Notes: generated by a model from the sequence alone, not told the origin. Counted from the stretch's first letter, positions 27,402 through 36,445 are shown. The stretch is DNA of 64,000 bases from an uncultured bacterium (GCA_942636505.2 CALOGB020000175.1:62001-126000); one strand, 5' to 3'. Program-made: numbers and translations.

Positions 27402-28025
27402 ATGACGTTCGAACAGGGTGATATCGTGACCGCTTCCGAAACTCTTCCCCCCGTTTTGCCGCTCGTGGTCGGCATCGGCGGCACGATCGGCGGCGTCTCG
27501 TCGACCGAACGCGCGCTGCGTATCGCGCTCGATGCGGTCGAGAAGCAGGGCTATCGCACGCAGATGTTCGGCGGGGCCGACATGGCGCGGCTGCCGCTCT
27601 ACGATCCGAAGGCGACGACGCGGACGCCCGACGAGCAGGCGTTTGTTGCGGCGGTGCGCGAGGCGTCGGCGGTGATCATCGCGAGTCCGGGCTATCACGG
27701 GAGCATTTCCGGCGTGGTGAAGAACGCGCTCGACCTGCTGGAGGAAACCGCGCGCGATCCCGAGCGGCCGTATCTGGCGGACATGCCGGTCGGACTGATC
27801 GCCACGGCTTACGGCTGGCAGGCGACGGGGAGCACGATCGCGGCGTTGCGCTCGATCGTCCACGCGCTGCGCGGGTGGCCGACGCCGTTTGCCGCCGCGA
27901 TCAATACGCAGGTGACGAAGTTCGACGACGAGGGTGGGGCGAGCGATCCAGCGGTGCTCGAGCAGCTGCGTCTGGTGGGGCGACAGGTCGCGCGGTTCGC
28001 GCCGTTGTCCGAGCCGGCGAACTAG
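27402..28025 (+). CDS. NADPH-dependent FMN reductase family protein
   Basis: A 207-residue flavodoxin-fold oxidoreductase. LVVGIGGTIGGVSSTERALR is the FMN-phosphate loop region, and IIASPGYHGSISGVVKNALD carries the family signature for the flavin-binding loop. Members include SsuE, ChrR-like and azoreductases, so the substrate is open. The frame extends upstream to 27255, but the ATG at 27402, preceded by AGAGCAGGG, gives a start close to the fold's first strand. Divergent from the PBP gene; a family C repeat separates it from the convergent efflux operon. Confidence 0.88.
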   Translation: MTFEQGDIVTASETLPPVLPLVVGIGGTIGGVSSTERALRIALDAVEKQGYRTQMFGGADMARLPLYDPKATTRTPDEQAFVAAVREASAVIIASPGYHGSISGVVKNALDLLEETARDPERPYLADMPVGLIATAYGWQATGSTIAALRSIVHALRGWPTPFAAAINTQVTKFDDEGGASDPAVLEQLRLVGRQVARFAPLSEPAN

Positions 28026-28034
28026 GACCTTCTC

Positions 28035-28144
28035 GCCCCTCCCTGAAAGGGAGGGGTTCGGGGTGGGTAGGTTTCGATCTGTCCAGACGCCGCGACACGA
28101 GCGGGCCTACCCACCCCCATCCCCTCCCTTCCAGGGAGGGGGGC
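28035..28144. repeat. Inverted-repeat doublet, family C copy 1
   Basis: Hairpin arms CCCTCCCTGAAAGGGAGGGG and CCCCTCCCTTCCAGGGAGGG, with GGGGTGGGTAGG and CCTACCCACCCC inside, face each other over 110 bp. Copies lie at 48711-48817 and 57783-57887. It occupies the convergent gap between the FMN reductase and the outer-membrane factor gene. Confidence 0.9.
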
Positions 28145-28168
28145 AGGTCATGCCGTTGGAAGCAGGCC

Positions 28169-29704
28169 TTACTTCAGGCCACCACCTAACGAGCGGTAGA
28201 GTTCGACCGCGTTGCTGTCGCGGACGAGACGTGTGGCGAGCAGGCTCTGCTGCGCGGTGTAGAGCGCGCGCTGCGAATCGAGCGTGTTGAGGAACGGGTC
28301 GATCCCGGCGCGGAAGCGAAGCTGCGACAGATTGTACGCACCCGCCGCATTGTCCCGCAGCGACGTCTGCGCCTCCAGCTGGCTGTTGATCGTGCCGCGA
28401 CGTGCGAGTGCGTCGGCGACCTCGCGGAAGCCGGTTTGAATGCTCCGTTCGTACGTCGCCAGCATCGCGTCGCGCGTTGCCTTGGCGTATTGCAGGTTGC
28501 CCTTGTTGCGACCGAAATCGAAGATCGGATGCGTGATCGACGGGGCGACCGACAATTGCTGGCTGCCGCTGCCGAACAGGTTCGACAGGCCGAGGCTGAG
28601 CGTGCCGAACGCCGCGGTCAGCGAGATGTTCGGGAAGAACGCCGCGCGCGCCGCCCCGATGTTCGCGTTGGCGGCGATCAAATTGTGCTCGGCCGCTGCG
28701 ACGTCCGGACGGCGCAACAGCACCTCCGACGACAGGTTGGCGGGCAGATTCTCCAGCGTCGGCGTCTTGTCCGGCATCCGCGCGGGGAGCAGGTCCTGCG
28801 TCACGGTCGTCCCGGCGAGCAGGTTGAGCGCGTTCTGGTCCTGCGCGATCAGCGTGGTGGCGTCGGCAATGTCCGAGCGCGCCTGATCATAAGTGGTGCG
28901 CGCCTGACGCACTTCGAGTTCGGACGCGATGCCGATCCGGAAGCGATCCTGTGTGAGCTTCAGCGTCTGGCCGAACGCGCGCTCGGTATCCTGCGCGATC
29001 TTCAGCCGGTCCTGGTCCGCGGCCATCGTCAGCCACGCGGTCGCGGTTTCCGAGATCAGCGATACCTGGGCTGCGTTGCGGTTCTCTTCCGCTGCGAAAT
29101 AGGCTTCCTGCTGTGCCTGGGTCAGGTTGCGGATGCGACCGAAGAGATCGATTTCCCATGCCGAGATGCCGACATTGGCCGAATAGATGTCGGCGCGCCC
29201 GCTGCCGGTGACAGCCGTGCCAGCGCCGCCGGTACCACCACCGGTGCCGCCACCCGTTCCGGTACCGCCACCGACGCCGCCCGTGCCACCGCCCGTGCCG
29301 CCGCCGACACCGCCTACGCCGCCGCCAACGGCGCCGAACGGCGACTTCTGGTAGGTCGCGCTGCCCGTTGCGCCGATCGTCGGGAACAGGTCCGCGCGCT
29401 GGACGCGGTATTGCGCGCGCGCCTGCGCGACGTTGGCGACCGCGATGCGGACGTCGCGGTTATTGTCGAGCGCGAGGCGGATCACGCCGCGCAGGCGGTC
29501 GTCCGTGAAGAACGCCTCCCACGCGGTGTCCGCCGGTACGATCGCGTTCGCGGCGTTGCCGGCCGAATAGGCTGGCCCGGTCGGTCCGCTCGGCGCGACG
29601 GGAAGCTCCGGGCGGACGTATTTGGGGGCGAGGTTGCACCCGGCGAGCGTGAGCCCGGCGGCGAACGTGAGCGCCGTGCGACTGGAGATCTTGGTCGAGA
29701 ACAT
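28169..29704 (-). CDS. RND efflux outer-membrane factor, NodT/OprM-type lipoprotein
   Basis: A 511-residue TolC-superfamily lipoprotein forming the outer-membrane channel of a tripartite pump. The lipobox is LTLAGCNLAP (Cys about residue 23). Two OEP repeats follow: the first around YRVQRADLFPTIGATGSATY, the second around LLRRPDVAAAEHNLIAANAN with ARAAFFPNISLTAAFGTLSL. Between residues 125 and 165 is a striking insertion made almost only of Gly with Val and Thr. It is the last gene of the adaptor-permease-channel operon, five bases downstream of the permease stop. Confidence 0.94.
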   Translation of the reverse strand: MFSTKISSRTALTFAAGLTLAGCNLAPKYVRPELPVAPSGPTGPAYSAGNAANAIVPADTAWEAFFTDDRLRGVIRLALDNNRDVRIAVANVAQARAQYRVQRADLFPTIGATGSATYQKSPFGAVGGGVGGVGGGTGGGTGGVGGGTGTGGGTGGGTGGAGTAVTGSGRADIYSANVGISAWEIDLFGRIRNLTQAQQEAYFAAEENRNAAQVSLISETATAWLTMAADQDRLKIAQDTERAFGQTLKLTQDRFRIGIASELEVRQARTTYDQARSDIADATTLIAQDQNALNLLAGTTVTQDLLPARMPDKTPTLENLPANLSSEVLLRRPDVAAAEHNLIAANANIGAARAAFFPNISLTAAFGTLSLGLSNLFGSGSQQLSVAPSITHPIFDFGRNKGNLQYAKATRDAMLATYERSIQTGFREVADALARRGTINSQLEAQTSLRDNAAGAYNLSQLRFRAGIDPFLNTLDSQRALYTAQQSLLATRLVRDSNAVELYRSLGGGLK

Positions 29705-29709
29705 CTGGA

Positions 29710-32700
29710 TCAGGCCTCCTGCGGCCGCTGGTCGTGGGGCGGATGGCCGCCGTCACGGTTGTCGTCACGGTTGCCGTCGTGGTCGGGCACCTGGTCGCGG
29801 TCCTGCCCCGAGCCGGCCTTATCCTGCTTGAAGACGCGCTTCACGAGCAGGAAGAACAGCGGCACGAAGAAGATCGCGAGGACGGTCGCGGACAGCATGC
29901 CGCCGACCACCGCCCAGCCGATCGCGTTCTGGCCACCGGCACCGGCACCGCTCGACAACGCGAGCGGCAACACGCCGAAGATGAACGCGAACGACGTCAT
30001 CAGGATCGGGCGAAGACGAAGCTTCGCCGCCTCGACCGCGGCATCGGCCGCGTTCATCCCGTCGCCCATCTTCTCCTCGGCGAACTCCACGATCAGGATC
30101 GCGTTCTTCGCCGCCACGCCGATCGTCGTGATCAGCCCGACCTGGAGGTAGATGTCGTTGTTCAGCCCGAAGATCATCGCCGCACCGACCGCGCCGAGGA
30201 CGCCCAATGGCACCACCAGCAGGACGGCGATCGGGATCGACCAACTCTCGTACAGTGCCGCGAGGCAGAGGAACACGATCAGCAGCGACAGCGCATAGAC
30301 CGTCGTCGACTGGCCGCCCGACAGGTTTTCCTCGTAGCTGAGGCCGGTCCACTCATAGCCGATGCCGGGGGGCAGCTTGGCCGCCATCTCCTCCATCGCC
30401 TTGATCGCGGTGCCGCTACTGACGCCCGGCGCCGGCGAACCCATGATCTCAAACGACGCCACGCCATTGTAGCGTTCAAGTCGCGATGGCCCGTAGTTCC
30501 AGCTCGTCGTCGAGAAGGACGAGAACGGCGCCATCGCGTTGCTGGTCGTGCCGCGGACGTAGAAGTTGCCGAGATCGGCCGGCGTCGTGCGGAACGGTGC
30601 GTCGGCCTGCACGAACACCTTCTTCACGCGACCGCGGTCGATGAAGTCGTTGATGTACGCGCCACCGAACGCGGTGCTGACGGTGGTGTTGATGTCTTGC
30701 TGGCTGAGGCCGAGTGCCCCTGCCTGCGCCTGGTCGACGTTCAGTTTCAGCTGTGGCGCATCCTCAAGACCGTTTGGGCGGACCTGCATCAGGCGCTTGT
30801 CCTGGCTGGCCATGCCGAGCAGCATGTTGCGCGCTTCGAGCAGTTTCTCGTGACCGACGCCGGCGTTGTCCTTCAGCATGAAGTCGAAGCCGTTGGCGTT
30901 GCCGAGTTCCTGCACGGCGGGCGGCACGAAGCCGATCACCATGCCGGCCCGGATCCCGGCGAGCGCCTGATTGGCACGGGCGGCAACCGCGGCGACGCTG
31001 TTCTCCTTGCCGCTACGATCTTCCCAAGGCTTCAGCTGGATAAAGGCGATGCCGACATTCTGGCCCTGGCCGACGAAGCCGAAGCCGCTGATCGTGAAGA
31101 TACCCGCGGTGTTGGCCTTCTCGTCGATCATGAAGTGATCGCGGACCTTGTCCATCGTCCGGGCGGTCTCCTCCATCGGCGTACCCGACGGCATCGAGAC
31201 CTGCGCGAACATCACGCCCTGGTCTTCTTCGGGGAGGAAGCCCGACGGCAGGCGGACGAAGATGAAGGCCATCGCGACGACGATCACGGCATAGACCAGC
31301 ATCGTGCGGACCCAGCCCTTCTCGACGCGGCGCAGGCCGTTACCATACTTGCCGACGCCCTTGTCGAAAGTGCGATTGAACCAGCCGAAGAAGCCCTTCT
31401 TCTCGCCATGCCCTTCCTTGGCAGGCTTCAGGATCGTCGCGCAGAGCGCGGGCGTCAGGATCAACGCGACCAGCACCGAAAGCGCCATCGACGACACGAT
31501 GGTGATCGAGAACTGGCGGAAGATCACGCCGGTCGAGCCGCTAAAGAACGCCATCGGCAGGAACACCGCCGACAGCACGAGGCCGATGCCGACCAGCGCA
31601 CCGCTGATCTCGTCCATCGACTTCTTGGCGGCTTCCTTCGGGGAAAGCCCTTCCTCCTGGATCAGTCGCTCGACGTTCTCGACGACGACGATCGCGTCAT
31701 CGACGAGCAGGCCGATCGCCAGCACCATGCCGAACAAGGTCAGCGTGTTGATCGTGAACCCCGCGACCTGGAGCACGGCGAGCGATCCGAGCAGCACGAC
31801 CGGGACCGCGATCGTCGGGATCAGCGTGGCACGGAAATTCTGGAGGAACAGGAACATCACGAGGAAGACGAGGACGATCGCCTCGATCAGCGTGTGGATG
31901 ACCTGCTCGACCGACAGCCGCACGAACGTCGAGTTGTCGATCGGGAACGCGACCTTGACGTCGGGCGGGAACTGCTTGGCGATCCGGTTGACCTCGGCCT
32001 TGACCAGCTTGACGGTATCGAGCGCGTTCGCACCCGGTGCCAGCTTCACGCCGAAGCCTGCCGCCTGCTTGCCGTTATAGCGCGCCTGGAAGCTGTAATT
32101 CTCCGAACCCATTTCGACGCGGGCGACGTCCGACAGGCGCACGGTCGCGCCGCTGGTCGCCGAGCGGACGATGATCGCGCGGAACTGTTCCGGCGTCTGG
32201 AGGCGCGACTGTGCGGTCACGGTCGCGTTGAGCGACTGGCCCTTCACCGCCGGGAGACTGCCGACCTGACCGGCCGAGACCTGTGCGTTCTGTGCGGTCA
32301 GCGCCGACGTGATGTCGGTGACGGTGACGCCGAGGTTCGACATCTTGAACGGGTCGACCCAGATCCGCATCGAATATTGCGCGCCGAACACCTGCGTGTC
32401 GCCGACGCCCTTGATGCGGCTGAGCGGATCCTGAAGCTTCGAGGCGATCATGTCGCCGAGATCGACCTGGTCGTGGTCGCCGTTTTCCGAATAGGCGGCG
32501 ATGATGAGCAGGAAGTTGGCGGTCGCCTTGGTCACGCGCAGACCGGCCTGCTGCACTTCCTGCGGCAGGAGCGGCGTCGCCTGTTGCAGCTTGTTCTGCA
32601 CCTGGACCTGCGCGATGTCGGGGTCGGTGCCCTGCTCGAAGGTGAGCGTGATCGCGAGGTTGCCCGAGCCGTCCGACGTCGAGGCGAAGTAGCGAAGGTT

Positions 32701-32919
32701 GTCGATGCCCTTCATCTGCTGCTCGATGATCTGCGTCGTCGTGTTCTCGAGCGTCTGTGCGTCGGCGCCCGGATAGGACGTCGCGACCGTCACCTTGGGG
32801 GCGGCGATCTCAGGAAACTGGGCGATCGGCAGCGAGCGGATCGCGAGGATACCCGCCAGCATCAGGATGATGGCGATGACCCATGCGAAGATGGGTCGAT
32901 CGATGAAATAGCGTGACAT
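29710..32919 (-). CDS. RND multidrug efflux permease (HAE1, AcrB/MexB type)
   Basis: A 1069-residue proton-driven inner-membrane transporter with twelve predicted helices and two large periplasmic loops. The N-terminus MSRYFIDRPIFAWVIAIILM is the family opening; helix 4 carries the proton-relay pair in GLLVDDAIVVVENVERL, and the region FLPMAFFSGSTGVIFRQFSI follows. The permease core ends near residue 1030 and is followed by an unusual hydrophilic tail of about 38 residues rich in Asp, Arg, His and Asn. The adaptor gene ends seven bases upstream of its start. Drug range cannot be inferred. Confidence 0.96.
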   Translation of the reverse strand: MSRYFIDRPIFAWVIAIILMLAGILAIRSLPIAQFPEIAAPKVTVATSYPGADAQTLENTTTQIIEQQMKGIDNLRYFASTSDGSGNLAITLTFEQGTDPDIAQVQVQNKLQQATPLLPQEVQQAGLRVTKATANFLLIIAAYSENGDHDQVDLGDMIASKLQDPLSRIKGVGDTQVFGAQYSMRIWVDPFKMSNLGVTVTDITSALTAQNAQVSAGQVGSLPAVKGQSLNATVTAQSRLQTPEQFRAIIVRSATSGATVRLSDVARVEMGSENYSFQARYNGKQAAGFGVKLAPGANALDTVKLVKAEVNRIAKQFPPDVKVAFPIDNSTFVRLSVEQVIHTLIEAIVLVFLVMFLFLQNFRATLIPTIAVPVVLLGSLAVLQVAGFTINTLTLFGMVLAIGLLVDDAIVVVENVERLIQEEGLSPKEAAKKSMDEISGALVGIGLVLSAVFLPMAFFSGSTGVIFRQFSITIVSSMALSVLVALILTPALCATILKPAKEGHGEKKGFFGWFNRTFDKGVGKYGNGLRRVEKGWVRTMLVYAVIVVAMAFIFVRLPSGFLPEEDQGVMFAQVSMPSGTPMEETARTMDKVRDHFMIDEKANTAGIFTISGFGFVGQGQNVGIAFIQLKPWEDRSGKENSVAAVAARANQALAGIRAGMVIGFVPPAVQELGNANGFDFMLKDNAGVGHEKLLEARNMLLGMASQDKRLMQVRPNGLEDAPQLKLNVDQAQAGALGLSQQDINTTVSTAFGGAYINDFIDRGRVKKVFVQADAPFRTTPADLGNFYVRGTTSNAMAPFSSFSTTSWNYGPSRLERYNGVASFEIMGSPAPGVSSGTAIKAMEEMAAKLPPGIGYEWTGLSYEENLSGGQSTTVYALSLLIVFLCLAALYESWSIPIAVLLVVPLGVLGAVGAAMIFGLNNDIYLQVGLITTIGVAAKNAILIVEFAEEKMGDGMNAADAAVEAAKLRLRPILMTSFAFIFGVLPLALSSGAGAGGQNAIGWAVVGGMLSATVLAIFFVPLFFLLVKRVFKQDKAGSGQDRDQVPDHDGNRDDNRDGGHPPHDQRPQEA

Positions 32920-32925
32920 GGGCGG

Positions 32926-34143
32926 TTACTTCCCGGCCTGCGCGGAACTGTTGCTGGTCGCACCGGACGCGTCGCCGCCTCCGGGTGCCGCGCCGGCGGG
33001 CTTGGCGACCTGCTGCGGGGCGGCCGGCTTGACGGTCGCGCCGGGGCGCAGGTTGAGCAGCCCCTCGACGATCAGCTTATCGCCGGGCTTCAGGCCGCTG
33101 GTGACGATCCACTTGTCGCCGATCACGCGATCGGTGGTGACGGTGCGCTGCTCGACCTTGTTCTGCGCGTTGACGACCAGAGCGGTCGCGCCGCCGCGCG
33201 GATCGCGCGTGATGCCTGCGGTCGGCGCCATGATCGCCTGCGCGCGCGTGCCCTCGACCAGCTTGGCGCGGACGTACATGCCGGGCAGCAACAGGCCGTT
33301 GGGGTTCGGGAAGCTCGCGCGCAGCGTCACCGCGCCGGTGGTCTGGTCGACCGTGACTTCGGAGAATTGCAGGCGACCCTCGATCGGATAGGTGCTGCCG
33401 TTCGGGAGGATCAGTTGGACGCGCGCGCTGCCGTCGCCGCGGGTCACGCCGCCGCTCGCCATCGCCTGCTTGAGATCGAGCAGCTGCGCCGCCGACTGGA
33501 CGACGTCGACATACACCGTGTTGGTCCGCTGGATCGTCGCGAGCGGATCGGTCTGGCCCATCTGGACCAGCGCGCCGACGGTCACGAGCGACCGGCCGAT
33601 GCGGCCCGAGATCGGCGCCTTGATCCGCGTAAAGCCAAGGTTGACGCGCGCCGACTGGACCGCTGCCTGCTGCGCTGCAACATTCGCGCGAGCCTGTTGG
33701 GCGGAGGCGGTCGCGTTGTCCGCCTCCTGCTTGCTGACCGCGTTCAGCTGCACGAGCTGGCCGTAACGCTGCGCCTGGAGGCGGGTCGCGTTGATCTGCG
33801 ACTGGGCCGCGCCGAGCTGGCCCTGCGCGCTGGCGAGTGCCGCGCGGTAGGGGGCGTCCTCGATCGCGTAGAGCACCTGGCCCTTGCTGACCATCGCGCC
33901 CTCGGTGAACAGGCGATCACGGACCACGCCGCTGACCTGCGGACGAACTTCGGAGGTCTCTACCGCGGCGATACGACCGGGAAGCTCGGAGGTGAGGACG
34001 ACCGCTTCCTCGCCGACCGTGACGACGCCGACGGTCGGCGTGGGCGGAGGCGGCGGAGCCTGCTCCTTGCCGCAAGCCGACAGCAGGGCGAGCGCGAAGA
34101 GCGCCACCGATCCCTTGAGGTTCAATTGCTGCATGTTAAGCAT
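32926..34143 (-). CDS. RND efflux periplasmic adaptor (membrane fusion) lipoprotein
   Basis: About 405 residues, the MexA/AcrA-type link between permease and channel. The lipobox LALLSACGKE follows a short hydrophobic segment, so it is a lipoprotein. Biotinyl-lipoyl and hairpin regions are visible around EVRPQVSGVVRDRLFTEGAM and RIKAPISGRIGRSLVTVGAL. The C-terminus ends in an Ala/Gly/Ser-rich tail. Start codons at 34143 and 34134 are both ATG; a GTG at 34170 is in frame but would abut the palindromic operator at 34171-34190, so a short leader with 34143 or 34134 is more likely. First gene of the pump operon. Confidence 0.93.
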   Translation of the reverse strand: MLNMQQLNLKGSVALFALALLSACGKEQAPPPPPTPTVGVVTVGEEAVVLTSELPGRIAAVETSEVRPQVSGVVRDRLFTEGAMVSKGQVLYAIEDAPYRAALASAQGQLGAAQSQINATRLQAQRYGQLVQLNAVSKQEADNATASAQQARANVAAQQAAVQSARVNLGFTRIKAPISGRIGRSLVTVGALVQMGQTDPLATIQRTNTVYVDVVQSAAQLLDLKQAMASGGVTRGDGSARVQLILPNGSTYPIEGRLQFSEVTVDQTTGAVTLRASFPNPNGLLLPGMYVRAKLVEGTRAQAIMAPTAGITRDPRGGATALVVNAQNKVEQRTVTTDRVIGDKWIVTSGLKPGDKLIVEGLLNLRPGATVKPAAPQQVAKPAGAAPGGGDASGATSNSSAQAGK

Positions 34144-34170
34144 CCCGACGTCCGTGCAGATTAGGTTCAC

Positions 34171-34190
34171 CGGAATGAACGTTCATTCCG
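34171..34190. promoter_or_regulatory. Perfect 20-bp palindrome, probable TetR operator
   Basis: GGAATGAACGTTCATTCC, extended by one C-G pair at each end, is fully symmetric. It lies between the divergent TetR gene (starting 34249) and the efflux operon (starting near 34143). TetR/AcrR regulators bind such palindromes, so it probably represses the operon and perhaps its own gene. Binding by this TetR is inferred from position. Confidence 0.85.
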
Positions 34191-34248
34191 CTTGCTTGCC
34201 CGCTAGGATTGTGCGAGCGGCTGGTCAACCTAAAAACGCGTTGGGAAC

Positions 34249-34839
34249 ATGATTTTGAGTGCAGTGCAGCATGAAATGGGAAGTCGGGAGCGTATCGTCT
34301 CGTCGGCCCGTCATCTGTTTGCGACACAAGGGTTTCATCAAACCCCGATGTCCGAACTGGCCGTGGCGGCGGGCGTTTCCGTAGGCCAGATCTATCGCCT
34401 GTTCACCGGCAAGAACGCGGTGATCCAGGCGATCGTGATGGAGGATGCAGCGGCCAAGATGGGCGAGCTGCAGACGATGAACGACTCGGTCAAATCGGAA
34501 CGGTTCTCGATCGAGGAAGGGTTCGTCGAACTTGCACGGCGTGCCCTGTCGAAGGGTGACGAGGCGCTGTCGTTCGAGATCATGGCGGAGGCGCATCGCA
34601 ACGCGGACGTCGCCGACACGATCGCCGACCTGTGCCGCGATTTCCGGCGGATGATCCGGGAACTCGCGTGCGTCGCCAATCCGGACTTGCAGGAGAACGA
34701 ACTGGAGGGCGCGGAGGAGCTGATCCTCGCGTTCATGTTCGGGCTCGGCCACCGGACCCTGTCGCGGCCGCGATTGTCGGAGGACGAGACGGCGCGGCTG
34801 ACCGGGCGGATGATCCTAGCGGCAGTGCGCGCGCTCTGA
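34249..34839 (+). CDS. TetR/AcrR family transcriptional regulator
   Basis: A 196-residue repressor. The N-terminal helix-turn-helix (about residues 12-55) reads RIVSSARHLFATQGFHQTPM, then SELAVAAGVSVGQIYRLFTG, the classic TetR pattern. The C-terminal ligand and dimer domain is all-helical with no recognisable ligand signature. It is divergent from the RND efflux operon, with a perfect palindrome in the 100-bp gap, so it most likely controls the pump and responds to a pump substrate. ATG at 34249 gives the full frame; ATG at 34276 (MGSRERI) is an alternative closer to the domain. Confidence 0.93.
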   Translation: MILSAVQHEMGSRERIVSSARHLFATQGFHQTPMSELAVAAGVSVGQIYRLFTGKNAVIQAIVMEDAAAKMGELQTMNDSVKSERFSIEEGFVELARRALSKGDEALSFEIMAEAHRNADVADTIADLCRDFRRMIRELACVANPDLQENELEGAEELILAFMFGLGHRTLSRPRLSEDETARLTGRMILAAVRAL

Positions 34840-34842
34840 GAT

Positions 34843-34970
34843 AATCCTCCCCCGCCAGGGGGGGGCGGCTGGCACTTGACAGACGGAGGGGGAGGTAAGG
34901 GAAAATCCTTGTTGCGTGTGCCTCCCCCTCCGCCGCCTACGGCGCCACCTCCCCCTGGCGGGGGAGGATT
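34843..34970. repeat. Inverted-repeat doublet, family B copy 3
   Basis: AATCCTCCCCCGCCAGGGGG on the left and CCCCCTGGCGGGGGAGGATT on the right are inverted arms with CAGACGGAGGGGGAGG and CCTCCCCCTCCGCCG inside. It fills the gap between the TetR stop and the convergent receiver-kinase stop almost completely. Confidence 0.9.
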
Positions 34971-34976
34971 AGAAGG

Positions 34977-36008
34977 CTAGCGTACCGCCGCGCGGAGGGT
35001 GGCGCGGACGCCGGTGTGGGTCGGGTCGTATTCGACGATCGACTGCAGGCTCTGCGCCATCGCGCGGATGAGCTTCGTGCCGAGACCGGTGCCGCGCGGG
35101 ACGGCGTCTTCGGGGATGCCACAGCCATCGTCCTCGACCGCGAGCAGGAACACGTCGTCGTCGACTCGGCGGAGCGCGACGCGGACTTCGCCGCCGCTGT
35201 CGGGATAGGCGTATTTGCACGCGTTGGTGACGAGTTCGGTGACGATCACGCCAAGCGACACCGCGCGGTCGGTGGGCAGGCGGATCGGCTCGGCGGCGAG
35301 GCTCAAGGCGCGGGGGAGCGCCTCGGTGGACCAGGTCTCTGCGAGTTCGTCGACCAGCGCGCCGAGATATTCCTGCATGTCGACGCTCTCGACGTCGTTG
35401 CTGGTATAAAGCCGGCGGTGGACCTGCGCGATCGCCTGGATACGGCGCTGGGTATCCTCCAATGCCTCTCGCGCGGACGGGTCGGTGAGCGCGGTTGCCT
35501 GAAGGCGGACCATCGCTGAGACGAGTTGCAGCGAGTTGGCGACGCGGTGGTTCACCTCGCCGAGCAAGGCCTCAAGCCGCGCGTTGCTGGCGCGGAGATC
35601 GGCTTCGGCGGACGCCTTTTCCTGTTCGAGCAGGGCGCGGGCGCGGACCTGTTCGAACGAGGCAGCGAGCAGGTCGAAGAAGTCGTCACCGACCGTCTTG
35701 ACGACGTAATCGGCGGCACCGGCCTTCAGCGCGGCGACCGCGATGCGGCCTTCCTCGGAGCCGGTGACGTATACCACGGGGGGCGGATCGGGCAGGCGGC
35801 GGAGTGCTTCGAGGGTTTCGAGGCCGTCCATGCCGGGCATGTAATGATCGACCGCGATCAGGTCGAAGCGTTCTGCGGCGGCCTTCACGACGCCCTCCGC
35901 CCCCGTCTCGGCAACGGTCATCCGGTAGCCGCGGCGTTCGAGCGCACGCGCTGCCAGCCGCCGTATGCCGGCGTCGTCGTCGATGTAGAGGACGCGCGGT
36001 TCGCTCAC
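34977..36008 (-). CDS. Hybrid receiver-histidine kinase (REC-HisKA_2-HATPase)
   Basis: A 343-residue cytoplasmic protein with a CheY-like receiver first (residues 1-120; acidic pocket YIDDDAG, phospho-acceptor Asp in DLIAVDHYMPGMDG, Lys in VVKTVGDD), then a coiled linker, a HisKA_2 dimer domain with EVNHRVANSLQLVSAMVRLQ (phospho-acceptor His about residue 153) and a HATPase domain with TELVTNACKYAYPDSGGEVR and EDDGCGIPEDAVPRGTGLGT. The start is a GTG that overlaps the upstream stop (GTGA). Such REC-HisKA_2 proteins usually relay phosphate within multi-component pathways. It has no sensor domain of its own. Confidence 0.93.
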   Translation of the reverse strand: MSEPRVLYIDDDAGIRRLAARALERRGYRMTVAETGAEGVVKAAAERFDLIAVDHYMPGMDGLETLEALRRLPDPPPVVYVTGSEEGRIAVAALKAGAADYVVKTVGDDFFDLLAASFEQVRARALLEQEKASAEADLRASNARLEALLGEVNHRVANSLQLVSAMVRLQATALTDPSAREALEDTQRRIQAIAQVHRRLYTSNDVESVDMQEYLGALVDELAETWSTEALPRALSLAAEPIRLPTDRAVSLGVIVTELVTNACKYAYPDSGGEVRVALRRVDDDVFLLAVEDDGCGIPEDAVPRGTGLGTKLIRAMAQSLQSIVEYDPTHTGVRATLRAAVR

Positions 36009-36445
36009 TCGGCTTCGGGAACCTGGATCACCGACAGGAACAGCCCGAGCTGGCGGATCGCCTGTGCGAAACTCTCATAATTGACCGGCTTGGTGATGTA
36101 GACGTTGCAGCCGAGATCGTAGCAGCGCTCGATCTCGACCTTGTCGTCGGTGGTGGTGAGCACGACGACCGGCGTGCGCTTGAGCGGGCTGCCCTCCGCC
36201 TTGATTCGTGCGAGGATGTCGGTGCCGCTCATGTCGGGAAGGTTGAGATCCAGCAGGATCATCGCCGGACCGCTTTTGGCGGGGCCATCGGCGGCGTTGA
36301 ACAGGAAGTCGAGCGCGGTGGTGCCGTCGGTGAAGTGACGGATATCGTTCAGGATACCCGCGCGGCGGATGTTCTTCTCGATGAGGCGGGCATGACCCTC
36401 GTCATCCTCGATCATCACGATACCGACGGTCTTGTGATCGTTCAT
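36005..36445 (-). CDS. Single-domain response regulator (Rcp1/CheY-like)
   Basis: A 146-residue stand-alone receiver. The acidic pair is in VMIEDDEGHARLIEKNIRRA, the phospho-acceptor Asp in MILLDLNLPDMSGTDILARI, Thr in VVLTTTDDKVEIERCYDLG and the conserved Lys in YITKPVNYESF. The EGHARLIEKNI opening and TKPVNY ending match the Rcp1 group of phytochrome- and sensor-kinase-linked receivers. It is coupled on both sides: ATGA overlap with the CHASE3 kinase and GTGA overlap with the receiver-kinase, so the three act as one phosphorelay by context. Confidence 0.94.
   Translation of the reverse strand: MNDHKTVGIVMIEDDEGHARLIEKNIRRAGILNDIRHFTDGTTALDFLFNAADGPAKSGPAMILLDLNLPDMSGTDILARIKAEGSPLKRTPVVVLTTTDDKVEIERCYDLGCNVYITKPVNYESFAQAIRQLGLFLSVIQVPEAE

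Noticed and set aside
29734..32916. A 1060-codon open frame on the plus strand
   Set aside because: It is the antisense shadow of the RND permease; the translation is Arg/Asp/His-rich with no family match, as is common opposite GC-rich genes.
205..34970. CRISPR array
   Set aside because: The repeats are dispersed over tens of kilobases as inverted pairs, not direct repeats with regular spacers, and no cas genes are present.
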